From Diabrotica undecimpunctata (Eukaryota > Arthropoda > Insecta > Coleoptera > Chrysomelidae), in NCBI RefSeq assembly GCF_040954645.1, contig NC_092808.1, positions 20,570,232 through 20,634,231 of the forward strand: a DNA stretch of 64,000 nt, given 5' to 3'. Shown piece after piece: positions 1 to 10,984 of this stretch (positions are counted from its first letter, which is position 1; each line of letters opens with the position of its first letter). Both the position numbers and the translations under genes were made by a program. Under the pieces are notes generated by a model. The model was not told the origin of the DNA. It saw nothing but the letters and a program-made list of their open reading frames with translations, and did no database searches.

Positions 1-520
1 TCGAGCTGTAAGTTGAAAAGCTGATTTTCCGTAAATTGTGTCAAGATTTTCATGTTTCTTTCATATGGATTAAATGAACAATAGGAAGTGAAGCATAAGT
101 TTTCCCATTGTGTTAAAGTACAACTTTTAAGCTTGTTTTTAAAGAGTCTATAAAAATCACAAACTCAATCATTAGACCACCAATATCATGACAGGAGACC
201 AAATCCCCTTCCTACCTAAAAAACTGTGCAAACTGTTAATCTCTGTACCTATATTTGTAAATAGATGTACCAGGCGATAACAAATTATTTTCTTTTGATC
301 TTGAGCAAGAAATTCTGATTTTTTCTTTGTTAAACCCATTTCTCTTACTAAGTCATCTAACTCAGCTTGTGTAAACAACTGTGGTTGTAAATTTTCTGAA
401 GAATACTGAAATTCACCATCACCTCATGGACCACTCTCATCAGATTCTGATTCACTAGTATTTAAAATGTTAAAATTGTTGTACAATTCAATAACAGGGC
501 TACCAACCAAATAACATTTC
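1..520 (-). pseudogene. Fragment of a repetitive arthropod protein family (function unknown)
   Basis: Read on the minus strand, an acidic Ser/Glu-rich segment is followed by LDDLVREMGLTKKKSEFL, then in a shifted frame by PGTSIYKYRYRD and EGDLVSCHDIGGLM, and near the window edge by HNGKTYASLPIVHLIHMKE. From memory this order matches an abundant arthropod family of unannotated proteins that spreads with repeats. At least two frame changes and several stops make it a pseudogene. It runs off the left edge of the window. I know no function for the family. Confidence 0.5.
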
Positions 521-1345
521 TCTGCTCAATAAACAAAATAAAATGTAATTATGGAATTTTTTTGCTGCAATACTGCAATAAATCCGAGATATTTGTCATA
601 AGCGCACTTCTCAGGTTTCCACAAATTCCTCGGCAAATTCTCTGAGGTGGGAACTGCGGACAGTCGATTATCAGATGCTTCACGGTGAGTTGAGTAGAGC
701 AGTAGGTACAAATCGGAGCTGGTTCTTTATTTAGAAGGTGTTGGTGTGTTAGTATTGTGTGGCCAATATGTATACGATACGAGTATCGTAGAATATTGCA
801 ACGTAGTCCAGTTTACTGCGAATAATTGATTTGTAGAGGTTAAACAGAATACTAGAATCAGCTTCCCATATATTACTGGATAGAATTTTCAGCAAGTTTA
901 TTCTATTTTAACAAGTTAGTTGTAAATTCGTAATGTGGGTTTTCCAGTTTAATTTGTAATCAAACGTTAGGCCCAAAAAATTCGATTCCTCTGAATAAGA
1001 TATATTTTGACCGTTAAATATTAACGAAACAGGAATGGTATTCTTACGTTTGCTGAATACTGTGTAGTGTGTCTTATTATTTGAAAAGAGGAAGCCTGTT
1101 TTAAAAGACCATTCTTTGATTTTGTATAGAAGGTTCTGTAGTATTTTAGGCCCCAGATGTAATATTTTTGCATTTAATATAGACAACTAAATCATCAGCG
1201 TACAAGTTTGCTTTTATAGGAGGCTTAATTGTATTTATTTCGTCGTTAAATGCAATTAAAAATAAATTTGGGCTAAAAATAAAACCTTGTGGAACACCGT
1301 TGTCGAGTATTCTAGTGGTAGTGGTGTATTATGGAATTTTAAAAA
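490..1345 (-). pseudogene. Jockey-like LINE, 3' half of reverse transcriptase (degenerate)
   Basis: The minus strand gives the RT palm: NGVPQGFIFSPNLFLIAFND, then LYADDLVV with the catalytic YADD, near 1193-1330. After a frameshift comes the thumb, with GFLFSNNKTHYTVFSKRK and FLGLTFDYKLNWKTHI at 950-1100. The tail at about 530-800 reads RIHIGHTILTHQHLL, APICTYCSTQLTVKH and LIIDCPQF in mixed frames, a Cys-containing end typical of jockey ORF2. The 5' part (endonuclease, RT fingers) is missing. Frameshifts show that it is dead. Jockey clade is an inference from the spacing of motifs. Confidence 0.7.
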
Positions 1346-1930
1346 TTGAGTTGTGAAAAAGTGGTGGGTGATACAGCATTTTTAATATGATTTTCGGACT
1401 CAGCACACTAAAATACATAAGATAGAAGTAATTTTATCAAAAAAGTTTTTTATCGTTGGCCTATGTTATAGTTATTTCTGTTGTAAAGTTGTTATCAATC
1501 TCAATTTTAGTGTTGTCGTTGAGAATTATCCATGTCCATTTTTTATGTGGGTTTTTGACAAAAAATGAGTTCATAGCGAAAAGATGTCAATAAATATGAC
1601 AGTCACTTTTATAGATTTAATTTAGAAACTACCTGCGTCTACAATTGTATTACTCCGTGGCGACTGCGAATAAACTATATTAAATAACATTACGATGTTT
1701 ACCTACAAACTTTCAAAGAAAGATAAGAAGCTCTATAATTGAAGAAACATATATTCAACATTAAAATAGTTTTTTTTCCATAGCTAATGTTAAAGTGTTG
1801 CTATAACTGTTTTGAGTAGATAAAGTATCACTTTAACCGCAAGGGTAGAAAAAGTGACACTTTAACAGCGAGAGTAGATAAAATGTTTTAACTTTTTTTT
1901 TATTCAATAAAATTTACAAATTCAAACACA
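1346..1930. other. AT-rich stretch, nothing recognised
   Basis: I see no coding frame, terminal repeat or target duplication here. The sequence separates the jockey-like fragment from the tyrosine recombinase relic. Confidence 0.5.
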
Positions 1931-3092
1931 TTAAGGATTAAAAACAACTGAAATTTTACAATTAACATTATTAGAAATATTTATTTTTGGAGCATCACAA
2001 CTTGTACTCGTTTGCTTAAACACTTGATTCGAGGTACTGGATTGATTTTCTGGTCCGCCAAGTATACACTTGGATACAGCAATCCTATTGCTTATTGACT
2101 CTTCAATGTAAGATTCTGCAACAGATGACGATTTCCATCCATCTAAACGTTCAACTTTTACTAGATCAGCTCCAGAATTTGCGAACATAGTAGCTGAAGA
2201 ACGACGGAAACAATGCGCCGTGTACATTTCTGAATTTGCAAGTTTCAAAAAATCTGCAATCTTCTTGGGGATATTATATATAGTGTTAATCCCCACCGGT
2301 TGAGTAGTGAACTTTTGCTGTCGGTAATTTACAAAAAACTTACTGTGAGGTACTTACGTTTTTGGGGCGCAAGGCAATATACTTACTCACAATTTCCAAA
2401 AAACTCAGTCCACTTTTCTTGTCAGTAATACAAAACGACCTTTCCTACTTGGTTTTAGTATCAGATAATGAAACGATTATCACCGTTTTTCTGTCGTCCA
2501 CGTTAAACACTTCTAACTTGTACAATTCATCGGACCTAGTCGCTCTATGCACACCAAAAACAGCAATAACCTTCATCAACAAATAGACGTCATCAGGAGC
2601 TTTTGTCAGAAATTTAATAATGTCATCTGACTCCAGGATTTTGGACTTTTTAGCTTTGTATCCTCCACTCAGGTTTTTTAGTAAGGTGGTTAACTTGCTG
2701 AATTTAGAAATATCACAATTTTCATTCACCAACAACGTACAATTCAGCATGGAATAATACGACCATAATGGCGATGGCATCGCTTTCTTCGACTTTTCAG
2801 AAAAATACGCCAGAAGTATTTTTTCACTCACACCACTGATATTCTTAATGCTTTTTCACTTTTTAAAAGACTGGTATTCTTTCTCATACATCATCCTAGA
2901 TTTTTGTGGCAACAATAAACTTTCTGCTTCCAACGCTGCATTTTCTACATCTGATGGCAGGTTTCCCTTTTCTTGTGTCAATTCTTTTCCGTCCATTTCG
3001 TATTTATTCACTTTGTACACAAAACGCAACAATATTCTCCGCAAAAACCAAAACGTAACATTTGTTTGACATTTGTTGACAGAGTAATTCAT
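1931..3092 (-). pseudogene. Tyrosine recombinase (Crypton-like), broken by stops and a frameshift
   Basis: Three collinear minus-strand pieces form one gene. The N-terminal segment (3092-2859) ends in KEYQSFKK followed by an in-frame TGA at 2856-2858. The same frame continues through GVSEKILLAYFSEKSKK to GVHRATRSDEL, where R is the expected first catalytic Arg (2445-2831). A TAG follows DTKTK, and a frameshift lies near 2340-2350. The last piece (1931-2296) holds the catalytic end: the HxxR box in AHCFRRSSATMF, a Trp in GWKSSS in the usual His/Trp slot, and the nucleophile Tyr in VAESYIEES. No RT lies beside it, so a Crypton-type DNA transposon or a recombinase-derived gene fits better than DIRS/Ngaro. 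No terminal repeats were found. Confidence 0.75.
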
Positions 3093-3204
3093 ATCCCTAG
3101 CAACGGAGCAACATAATTGCGATTTTTGTGCTAAAAATTACAATTTTCTTTGAAATTCTATTTTTAACGTGAACTTGAAGTCTAGCTATAGAAAAAAATG
3201 TTGT

Positions 3205-3318
3205 ATTGCACACGACGATAAAATCGCATTATCTTCTCGAGCATAATTAGCGTCTCGACTAACGTCTCGACGCTAAAAAACGCTCTCGAAGACAAAGTAC
3301 AATTTTATCGTCTTGTAC
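3205..3318. repeat. Imperfect 110-bp foldback
   Basis: Left and right halves pair around about 3260. GACGATAAAAT at 3213-3223 faces ATTTTATCGTC at 3302-3312. CTTCTCGAG and AGCGTCTCGAC inside face GTCGAGACGCT and CTCGAAGAC. A short MITE or half-element is likely. No protein is encoded. Confidence 0.6.
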
Positions 3319-3809
3319 AATAAATAACTATTTCTAATCTCACATTTCATACCTTTATATATTTGTTTATTACACATCGTGAGAACTAATATCCCTGTAT
3401 GGCAAGCAATTATGTATTCATAGAATAATTTTGGTTATATACATCACGCAACGCTCGCACGTATCACTGTCTTGTAACAAAACCAAAAATACTTTTTATC
3501 TATGTCTCTAATAAATTCGTCAGATGACTCTCCGAAAAAACGCCTTCATATTTTTACAGTTTTTTTTACCACGTTTCTCTTACATCTGTGAATGTGTATG
3601 CCATCGGAACTATCTTGTCTTGCGTCAACTTGACTGATGAGTTTATGCTAACGAAAACAAGCTACATTTGTTGGTTTGAATACTAATTTTCTTTGCAGGT
3701 TGTTGAAATAACACGAGAATTGTGAAATTTCTTTTTTGAATAATCGTAAAAGCTTTTTTGTTATATGTGAGATAATATTTTCTAACCTACTAAAAATCCG
3801 AGTATGCAC

Positions 3810-3905
3810 TTACAGAACATTTTCGAAGTAGAAATCGAAACGTCAAAATAAACTTATTATAAACTAAAAATTGTGGTTAATTCCCAATAAAAATAGTAAA
3901 TGATT
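3810..3905 (+). repeat. Dispersed repeat, hairpin plus AAACGTC motif (copy 1 of 3)
   Basis: TTTTCGAAGTAGAAATCGAAACGTC is followed by AATTGTGGTTAATTCCCA. The same order is seen at 37760-37905 and 48195-48330. The best copies have a CGATTTCC...GGAAATCG hairpin just before AAACGTC. This copy lacks the later GCCACAA half. Confidence 0.55.
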
Positions 3906-4669
3906 TTAAGTAATGTAACGATATAATGGTTTCATCAAATACTTAAGCCGATTGTGATACAGATTATTTCGACAAAGGGTACCCGCCATTAAAATGGGAA
4001 AAGTGCAGTCACTCCAAGAATTATTTTTTTAAATTTTTTCCCGACTTTCCTTCCACCCACCAATAACGTCATTTTTTCGTTTTGTGGTTTATAATCAATT
4101 TAAAAACATAAAAAAATTATTAAACTGGCGTAGTTTAGGCTTTTACAAAATTAATATTTTTTCATAGACCCGTAGGTTGAGTGTACATAACCTAAAATGC
4201 ATTTTTTTTGGAGATGACTGCAGGTCTAATTTTTTTGTTGTGCATTTTATCAAAAAATAAATTTCTGTTTCCTCTGTTTCAAAGTGGAAACCTTCAAAAA
4301 GCCGAAAAACGAGTTTTTTTCGAGATTTTTTCCAATTTACAGACTTTAAAATAGATCAAATCAAGATTTTTTTACTGGCTATATATAATTTCCTTTAAAA
4401 CAGTCAAAAATTTGACCAAATACGCAAAAAATATGTTTTTCGAGGTTTTTATGGGTTTTTGCGAAGTTTTGCGGGATTAACCATATTTTTTGAGATCGAT
4501 AAAACCTGAATCAATACATTTCGAATTTATATTTATAAAACATATAAAAAATATTTTTTTAGGCCTCAAAGAAGCATACATAATCATCGTTTATGCGAAA
4601 AACCACGTTTTCAAGGGTTATTCGTAGATTTTACTGGATTTACTTAACTTTTTTTACCTTTCAACATCA

Positions 4670-4745
4670 TTAACCCTTATCCGGGCAACACATTTTACTT
4701 ACGTAACCAGGCAACTCGGATCCGTTGGGCCCACCACTGTTCTTG
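4670..4745 (+). repeat. Solo piggyBac-like terminus (TTAA + CCC...)
   Basis: The sequence TTAACCCTTATCCGGGCAAC begins at 4670. PiggyBac elements start with CCC just inside a TTAA target site. No matching inverted end (ATAAGGGTTAA or close) was found nearby, so this is a solo end or a chance match. Confidence 0.3.
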
Positions 4746-5309
4746 AATGTACTATTCATATTTACCCATATATTTCTAATATTCTTTTTTGATTTTTTAT
4801 TAAAGTTAAATTTAAATTGTCTAGATTAAAAAAAAAGGTGCTACCATAGTATGCTACCTAAAAGATTTGCACAAAATAATGAAATGCAAGAAAACTTTTG
4901 TAGAAAAAGTATTTATTCACAATTAATAAATAAATAAAAACTATTGTAAATCCACCAGGCCATTTTTATTTGAAAATAGAGTACTTTTCATTTTTATAAT
5001 TGCACATATACTAATTCTAAATGTATATTTGTTCAGCAATTTCTGTACTGGGTTCTTAAAATTTGTGTTTACTTTAAATTTACTTATTTAATATAAATAA
5101 CATTAAAACACAACACTTTTTGTATAGCATATTTATTATAAATTTTTTTGAGCATATTTTTGTTTTAATTATAATTCAATTTTTAATATTTGGATTTTTA
5201 TTATTGTTCCTTAATATCTTTTATGATTGGCCTTTCTCTCACTTCATTGTCCTCTTATCGATCATTCTTTTCATTTAAAACTTTCAGTTTTGATTAATAT
5301 TTGTTCTTC

Positions 5310-7715
5310 TTCTTCTTATAGTGCCGTGCACTTATAGTGCGTTGGCGAATTATCTTAAGGCTAGACGTCAGTCTTTTGCGGCATGCAAAAGATCGCCAGT
5401 GTTATTTAGGCCTGCCCAGTTCTTTATGTTCCGTAACCACGACATTTGCTTGCGACCTACACCTCTCTTGCCTTCAGTCTTTCCCTGGATGATTATTTAA
5501 GGGATTGCGTATTTTTTCCTCTCAGAATATGGCCGAGGTATCCAATTTTTCGTACATTGATCAAATTGAGACGTTATCTCTCAGTATTTGCCTTTCTTAA
5601 GACTTCCTCGTTTCTCACCCTATTTGTCCATGGTATGTGGAACATTCTTCGCAACGTCCACATTTTGAAGGCCTCCAACTTAATAATGGACGGTACGCTT
5701 AACGTCCATGTTTCCATGCCGTATAACAATATGGACCATACATAGCATTTAACCATCCTGTAGCGGAGATTGAAGAAAAGATTGCGGTTACATAGTAGGG
5801 GTTTAAATTTAATAAAAGCTTGTCTTGCTTGTTCGGTACGGCATTTTATTTCTTGTTGAGGATCCCATTGGTCATATATCATCATTCCCAAGTATTTAAA
5901 TCTTTTCACTTGATCGATTGTAGCATTATCTACTTGCAGTTGTATTCTTAAAAGTGCGTTTTTTCTTATTGCCAGGCATTTAGTTTTTCCAGCCATATAT
6001 TTTTCCTACGATGTTTATTTTATTTAACTGCATATCATGTTCGGTGTCTGTTATTATTGCGGTGTCGTCGGCGTAACGTATGTTATTTATCGGGAACCCG
6101 TTTACCGTTATTCCACACTCATAGCCTTCCAGTGCTTCTGCAAAAATGTTCTCCAGATAGAGATTAAAGAGCATAGGACACAAAATACACCCCTGTCGCA
6201 CCCCTTTTACAATTTCAAATTCTTCTGTGTTCGTTGATTTGTTCAGTCTCACTCGTGCTTTTTGATTCCAATAAAGATTCTGGATACCTCTTATATCTTT
6301 CTCGTCAATGTTAGCGTTGTGTAGCATTTTTATCATTGCCTCATGTTTTACGGTATCAAACGCTTTTTCATAATCGAGGAATGTTATGACTATATCCTTT
6401 CGTTGATCCATACAATTTTGTACAAGCGTATTCAAGCAGAAAGCTTCTTCACGTGTACCCAGTTCGCCCTTGAAACCAAATTGTGTCTCACCGCGTAGAT
6501 CATCCAGATTTCTGAACATTTTTGTGTGAAAGATGCGAAGAAACACCTTAAGCAAATGGCTCATTAAACTCATCAGTCTGTGGTCTTTGCATTTTGTCGC
6601 TCTTTGTGATTTAGGGATCACTATAAAGGATGAATAAATCCAATCCGTTGGAATGTGGCGAGTGTTATATATGGCATTGAAAATTGTTACCAGCATGTCG
6701 ATGTTATCATCTTCTAACAGTTTTATGGCTTCCGTAGTAATTCCATCCGGTCCAGGGGCCTTGCCTAGTTTTGCTACTTTTATAGCGTACTTCACCTCGG
6801 CGCGAATAATGGGAGGGCCGGATAAATTTTCCGTGAGTAAGTTAGTAGTTGGTAGATTCGGTCTATTATCCCCAAAGAGGGACGAAGCATAGTTTGCCCA
6901 GATTTTAGCTAGTTCTTCCTGGGTGTGAACGTAGTTTCCTTGATCATTCTTCAGGCGAGTCTCATGGTGTTTTTTATATATACCTGAAATTTCTTTGACC
7001 TTTTTATGTAGTCCAAAGCTGTCTCCCTTTTCTTGTAGTGATTCCAATTCTTCACAACGTTCTTTCATCCAGCTTTCATTTGCGTTTTTAATTCTTGCCC
7101 TTATCGTATGTTGGATTTTCTTGTATTCCTGTTGATTCTGATGTATTTTGTACTGTCTGTGTTGCTTCATTAGATCAAGTATCTCTTCCGTCATCCACTC
7201 GTTTTTGTGATTTCTTTTTATTTTACTTGCGACTACTTCGTCAGCTTCGACTATAGCTATTTTTATTTTCTCACAGGTTTCCTCTATGCAATTTCCTTGT
7301 ATGTTTCTCAAGTTCTCGTTGATGTGCTTACTGTATGTAGATCTAAGCTCTTCATCTCTCATTAATTCTCCAGTGCTTATGTATTTTTTATTAGATGGCT
7401 TTTTAACCTTTGCCAATCGAAGCCTTACATTCGCGATTAGGTTGTGGTCAGACAAAATGTCCGCACCAGGGTAAGCGGCCATTTTTTTATATAGTTGCGG
7501 ATTTTTTTGTTTATCAAGATGTAATCAATTTGATTTCGTATCATATGACCTAGACGATCTCCTGGTGCTCGCCATGTATACGATCTTCTTGGTAGGAGTT
7601 GATACCACGTATTGGATATGACGAAATCGTGGTCATTACAAAATTCAATTAGTAACTCTCCTCGCTCATTTTTGTTACCCAGACCGAAATCACATATTTG
7701 TTCTTAGTATCTATA
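5310..7715 (-). mobile_element. RTE-like non-LTR retrotransposon, 5' truncated, long RT frame
   Basis: The minus strand begins at about 7700 with the end of the APE endonuclease (DFGLGNKNERGELLIEFCND, then DHDFVISNTWYQ). It continues into a 500-codon open frame (7482-5980) that opens with the DILSDHNLIANV SDH box. RT motifs follow: GKAPGPDGITTEAIK (fingers), FLDYEKAFDTVKH (first Asp), KGVRQGCILCPMLFNLYLEN and NIRYADDTAIITD. A second frame (5996-5574) holds FKYLGMMIYDQWDPQQEIK and LEAFKMWTLRRMFHIPW. The C-terminal tail, GRKQMSWLRNIKNWAGL, lies at about 5330-5450 after further frameshifts. The minus-strand 3' end is an (AAG)n run at about 5308-5320. Motifs match insect RTE endonuclease-RTs; the clade is inferred. 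Confidence 0.85.
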
Positions 7716-8247
7716 ATTAGTGATATTTGGATACTTTGTCAAAATGTAAGAGTTTCTCTTTTTGTGAAATTTAAAGAACGACTTTCTTTTGATACAGACA
7801 TAATACAACAATTTTACACATAAATTAACTTAAAACAAGAAATAAGGTTATTTCAACAAAAATAAAGCAAAATTGATAGGAACACAATTACTAACCTAAT
7901 AGTTTAAACACCAATGTTAACTGTAATAATGAAAAGAGCTATAGGTATTATGAAACCGGGTGTGACACTAAAGTGTACTTTAGTCTAAAGTAAGCATTGG
8001 TTTAGGTTTAGTTTAGGTTTTCATTATGAAATCGGGCTTTAATTTTTATTCTATACACTTCTCGTTTTAAAATAATCTATAATATAAAAATGAATCGCAA
8101 AATGTGTTGGTAAGCGCGTAACTCAACAACGCATGGACCAATCTTAACAATTCTTTTTTTTAATGTTCCTTGTAGTCTAAGGATGGTTTTTACGGCAAAA
8201 AAAATTCGAATAATTTCCGGGAAAACCCTAAAACAGCCCTTTTCTTT
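7716..8247. other. Non-coding; short direct and inverted repeats
   Basis: ATTATGAAACCGGG near 7950 and ATTATGAAATCGGG near 8025 form a direct repeat around a TAAAGT-rich small palindrome (7970-8000). It may be a MITE scrap. No coding signal was seen. Confidence 0.4.
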
Positions 8248-8664
8248 TTCCCATGCAAATATTTTCTAACTAAATGTAGAGTTAATTTGAACTTTATTGC
8301 TATTCAATAAAGTTTGTATTAAATTACAAGCACTCACTCTTGTCTTAACAATGTAGGTGTGTTCCTTTTAATAAATTATACAGGGGTTTGCAAAATAAGA
8401 CAAAAAAACATCTTTATTTTTACACTCCGTATATGGGTAAAACGTTGACATTTCCCAGAAAACATTAATACAGTTATTATTTAGAAATAGATCTGCAATG
8501 ATCTTTTTTAATTAATTTTTTTTAATTTGTAAAAACTTTTATAAATAAATAAATAAATAAAAATAAAATTTTCCCATAAATCTTTTTCCCATACAAATAT
8601 TTTCTAACAAAATGTAGTCAATTTGAACTTTATTGCTATTCAATAAAGTTTATATTAAATTACT
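8248..8664 (+). repeat. About 85-bp direct repeat next to the Helitron end
   Basis: The phrase TTTCCCATGCAAATATTTTC ... GAACTTTATTGCTATTCAAT ... AAATTAC at 8248-8332 recurs with a few changes at 8584-8664. The second copy abuts the CTAG end of the Helitron. It could be a preferred flank or an older tandem unit split by unrelated sequence. Confidence 0.6.
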
Positions 8665-9022
8665 AGCGGAACCGACAGACTTCGTTCTGTCAAATAGATT
8701 TGGAATGTGGCAGTTTATTTTTTTAATTCTCCTGAACAGAACCGTCACTATGATGATAGGGCGGTGTGTGAGGGTCAGGTCAGGTGACCTAAGTATCTTC
8801 GCTTCCACGAATTTTGGCCACCCTTTTGGACCCACTAAAAACCCCTACTGGGATGTTTGCCAGAGGGCTTCAAACTAAGAGGGGAACTTAAGGTTCAAAT
8901 CTGATTGAAAAATAATCTAAAGGGATAGTGGGAACCTAAAGGTGACAAATATTTATAAAGTGGGGGCTTCAATGACAAAACATAGAGATAATTAATTATT
9001 TATTATTATTATTATTAACATA

Positions 9023-9311
9023 TAATGTTGTCCGTGTGGATGTTGTCTGTCGCCCATCGGACGCGTCCCCAGGTGGTGGATAGGGGAACGCCCTAACCAG
9101 TCCTAGGACTGGCGGGTAGGTGGGAAATAAAATACCACCTGTGAACCAAAACAGACTGGCATGGCAACCCAACAGAGTCCCTGGCCCTCCAGGTTGGGGG
9201 TTAGGCTAGAGGCTAACAACCTCTTCCTGTAAAAATCATATGTTACGGAACCTCAATTTGGGGAGGCTAGGACCCACACAGGGTTGTAAAGCCAAAATGA
9301 TGATGATGATG
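9023..9311 (+). mobile_element. 289-bp retroposon inserted in the Helitron arm
   Basis: It is flanked by a 12-bp target duplication, ATTATTAACATA, at 9011-9022 and 9312-9323, and it ends in an (ATG)n tail. The last segment encodes EARTHTGL-stop-SQNDDDD in one frame, matching the 3' end of the LINE fragment at 34600-34885. The first about 200 bp are GC-richer and do not match that LINE. This suggests a non-autonomous mosaic (SINE-like head joined to a LINE 3' end). No tRNA-like A/B boxes could be confirmed by eye. Confidence 0.7.
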
Positions 9312-9544
9312 ATTATTAACATAGGGTTAATTACCGATGTAATAAAGAATATTGAAATAAGACGTATATAAGTATTTTCAGTAATCGCTTTATTGTAAAT
9401 CAAGTGAATCATAATTATTAACAAACATCTGTTTTATTTTTAATATAGTGCTTGATGATATACAATGCTTTTTGTTTGATTACCTGGTGAATATACAAAC
9501 AAATCTAATGGTTTTCCAACACGGGAACAGGTAAGATCTACGGA

Positions 9545-10507
9545 GCAATCATAACCCATTCGGTGGTGCAATGATTTTATTAGCAGGAGATTATCGTCAA
9601 ACATTGCCAGTGATTCCACGATTAACGCCAGCTGATGAACTCAATGCAAGTCCTCCAATTTGTGGAAACATGTCAAGGTATTACACTTAAGCAAGAATAT
9701 GCGTTTGGAGTTGCAAAATGACCAATCTGGAGACATATTCTCTAAACAACTCATTGACATTGGTAATGACAAATTTCCTATGGACACCTTGACTGGTTGC
9801 ATTACCTTTCCTCAAAGTTTTTGTCAGTTAACTCGATCAAAAGATTAACTTATTCAAAAGGTGTTTCCAGATGTTGCTCACAATTACAGAAACCATGATT
9901 GGTCGAGAACGGGCTATATTGGCTGCTAAAAGCTTAGATGTAAATGAATTAAATTTCAAAATTCAAGAACAAATTACAGGCAAATTGAGGATATATAAAT
10001 CAGTTGATTCGGCTACTAACCAAGATGATGTCGTTAACTATTTGCCTGAATTTTTAAACTCGCTGGATTTACCAGGATTGCCACCTCACAATCTTCAATT
10101 AAAGGTTGGATCGGTTGTTATAATTTTGAGAAATATACCAACCGCATCTTTGCAACGGCACACGGTTAGCGATAAAAAAATTATTGAACAACGTGATAGA
10201 AGCAACTATACTGAAAAGAAAGTATAAAGGAGAAGACATTTTGATGCCACGCATCCCAATGATTCCGACTGATGTACCATTTGAATTTAAACAACTACAG
10301 TTTCCAAAGCGGCTTGCTTTTGCTATGACCATAAATAAGTCTCAGGGAGAATCATTAGGTGTTTGTGGTATTAATCTAGAAAACCCATGTTTCTCACATG
10401 GTCAATTGTATGTTGCCTGTTCCCGTGTTGGAAAACCATCAGATTTGTTTGTATATTCACCAGGTAGTCAAACAAAAAACATCGTATATTATAAAACACT
10501 ACAATGA
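9545..10507 (+). pseudogene. Helitron Pif1-like helicase, C-terminal part
   Basis: The plus strand shows helicase motif III in MILLAGDYRQTLPVIPR (9571-9621). It then shows WKHVKVLHLSKNMRLELQND, RERAILAAKSLDVNELNF, LPGLPPHNLQLKVGSVVIIL and the C-terminal motifs AFAMTINKSQGESL and QLYVACSRVGKPSDLFVYS, in three or more frames. The protein would unwind DNA during rolling-circle transposition. Walker A/B and the Rep (HUH) domain are absent and frames break at about 9660, 9848 and 10190. The last about 30 codons recur inverted at 9440-9531 on the minus strand, inside the left arm of the palindrome. Confidence 0.85.
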
Positions 10508-10984
10508 AAATAAAACAAATTTTTGTTAATATTTATGATTCACTTAATTTACAATAAAGCGATTACTGAAAATACTTATATAGGTTTTATTTCAATATTC
10601 TTTATTACATCGGTTATTAACCCTATGTTCATAATAATAATAATAAATAATTAATTATCTGATTATGTTTTGTCATTGAAGCACCCACTTCATAAATATT
10701 TGTCGCCTTTAGGTTCCCACTATCCCTTTAGATTATTTTTCAATCAGGTTTGAACCTTGAGTTCTCCTCTTAGTTTGAAGCCCTCTGGCAGATATCCCAG
10801 TCCGGGTTTTTAGTGGGACCAAAAGAGTGGCCAAAGTTCTGGAAGCGAAGATACTTAGGTCACCCAAGCTGATCCTCACACACCGCCCTATCATCATGGT
10901 GACGGTTCTGTTCAGGAGAATTAAAGAAATAAACTGCCATATTCCAAATCTATTTGACAGAACTAAGTCTGTCGGGTCCGCTAG

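Larger units (their letters stand above)
3319..5305. other. Non-coding AT-rich region with isolated repeat ends
   Basis: No gene was recognised. The region holds one copy of a dispersed hairpin repeat (3810-3905), a solo piggyBac-like end (4670-4745) and homopolymer-rich sequence around 4200-4620 with repeated TTTTTCGAG-type phrases. Nothing else could be supported. Confidence 0.5.
8663..10984 (+). mobile_element. Palindromic Helitron with two inverted 3' termini
   Basis: The right end reads hairpin GACAGA-actaag-TCTGTC (10956-10973), 7 nt, CTAG (10981-10984), then host T. That is the textbook Helitron 3' terminus. The left end is the same terminus in inverse: CTAG at 8663-8666, with the hairpin at 8674-8691. 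The inverted arms are about 570 bp each (8663-9531 with a 301-bp insertion plus duplication removed, and 10416-10984). They carry the end of the helicase gene, so the 3' end has been duplicated head-to-head. The unique centre, 9532-10415, keeps part of a Pif1-like helicase. No 5' TC terminus and no Rep domain remain. It cannot be autonomous. Confidence 0.75.

Noticed and set aside
9236..9424. Minus-strand Ile-rich frame
   Set aside because: It is the antisense of an (ATG)n tail and AT-rich Helitron sequence.
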